NCBI GenBank assembly: GCA_017307865.1
Contig: JAFKGE010000022.1
Coordinates: 52,940 to 116,939, forward strand
Reading direction: 5' to 3'
DNA length: 64,000 nucleotides
Source: Burkholderiales bacterium
GTDB lineage: Bacteria; Pseudomonadota; Gammaproteobacteria; Burkholderiales; Burkholderiaceae_C
The position numbers and the translations under genes were made by a program. This document shows positions 63,771-64,000 of this stretch, piece after piece. The number at the start of each line of letters is the position of its first letter. The stretch's first letter is position 1. Below the pieces are notes generated by a model. That model was not told the origin of the DNA. It ran no database searches and was given only the letters and a program-made list of their open reading frames with translations.

Positions 63771-64000
63771 CCCTCTCCGATTGGGTGCGCGGCGCTTCAT
63801 CGAGGTCGGGCAGCACCCATGGCACTCGTAAGCTCAGGCAGAAGCTGCAGCTGGACTTGACCCCATCCCACGGACAGGTATTGGCTTGATTCTCAAGCCG
63901 TCTCTGGTGCAGGGTTATCCACGGGCGACGTGGCGCATGCCACGCAGACGCCGCCGGTGGGTAACCCGGTGCTGGGGGCGCGATCGTTGTTCGCGGCAAA
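63771..64000. other. Window end: no complete gene, possible start or remnant of another gene
   Basis: No convincing complete gene is present. The + strand from about 63860 to the right edge is open in one frame and encodes YWLDSQAVSGAG...TGDVAHATQTPPVGNPVLG. The TPPVGNPVLGA part faintly recalls the beginning of Rhs/YD-repeat proteins, but no start codon with a ribosome-binding site is visible. It could be a decayed remnant or the beginning of a gene that continues outside the window. Confidence 0.25.

Overview
The window is from a high-GC betaproteobacterium, most likely of the Comamonadaceae (Acidovorax/Ottowia/Diaphorobacter-like Burkholderiales). Three things point there: the order TPR protein - lolB - ispE - tRNA-Gln - prs - rplY - pth, the protein sequences throughout, and a dispersed repeat with the core ATAGCTGCTCGCGCTTG of a kind I associate with this family. 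I could not run any similarity search, so the lineage is an inference.

Layout. 1-4.2 kb: housekeeping genes (lipoprotein sorting, isoprenoid synthesis, tRNA-Gln, PRPP synthesis, ribosomal protein L25, peptidyl-tRNA hydrolase). 4.3-12.2 kb: a Dpp/Opp-type peptide ABC transporter (two permeases, two ATPases, binding protein) with a VapBC toxin-antitoxin pair inside it and an amidase after it. 12.2-16.7 kb: a di-iron hydroxylase on the minus strand, then a PHP phosphatase, a YciO-like protein, an M50 protease and trpS. 16.9-21.6 kb: a response regulator, an aroC-coupled sensorless histidine kinase, aroC, a secreted Pro/Tyr/Val-rich protein and glnS. 21.6-29.7 kb: small accessory genes, including a zeta-type kinase pair, an AT-rich membrane glycosyltransferase-like gene, a VIT protein, an ABC ATPase with a degenerate P-loop, a repetitive membrane protein, a TatD DNase and a periplasmic protease. 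29.7-32.9 kb: MoxR-DUF58-VWA operon.

32.9-40.2 kb is a 5-oxoproline-type cluster: GntR regulator, MFS carrier, PxpA, DUF1445 protein, fused PxpB-PxpC, and a biotin carboxylase with its own carrier domain. The last two proteins together contain the domain set of urea carboxylase. 40.3-45.6 kb: a second copy of the secreted Pro/Tyr/Val-rich protein, a putative zinc phospholipase C-like protein, a glycine-zipper lipoprotein, cysE, trmJ, ppnP and an MFS carrier.

45.7-63.8 kb looks like one catabolic region of somewhat lower GC: AraC regulator, class III aminotransferase, aldehyde dehydrogenase, two hot-dog dehydratase-like proteins, an acyl-CoA synthetase and a complete peptide-type ABC importer. 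It is followed by a second operon: family III CoA-transferase, thiol dioxygenase of the 3-mercaptopropionate type, enoyl-CoA hydratase-like protein, NDP-forming acyl-CoA synthetase and another enoyl-CoA hydratase. An identical 17-bp inverted repeat, ATTCCAATTTATGGAAT, lies upstream of both the AraC gene and the second operon, which suggests that one regulator controls both.

At least ten copies of the dispersed repeat occur. Three lie in frame inside coding sequences (glnS, the PxpB-PxpC fusion, trmJ) and one reaches across the dppD/dppF junction. Coordinates and starts were derived by reading the sequence; functions are by recognition of motifs and family resemblance.
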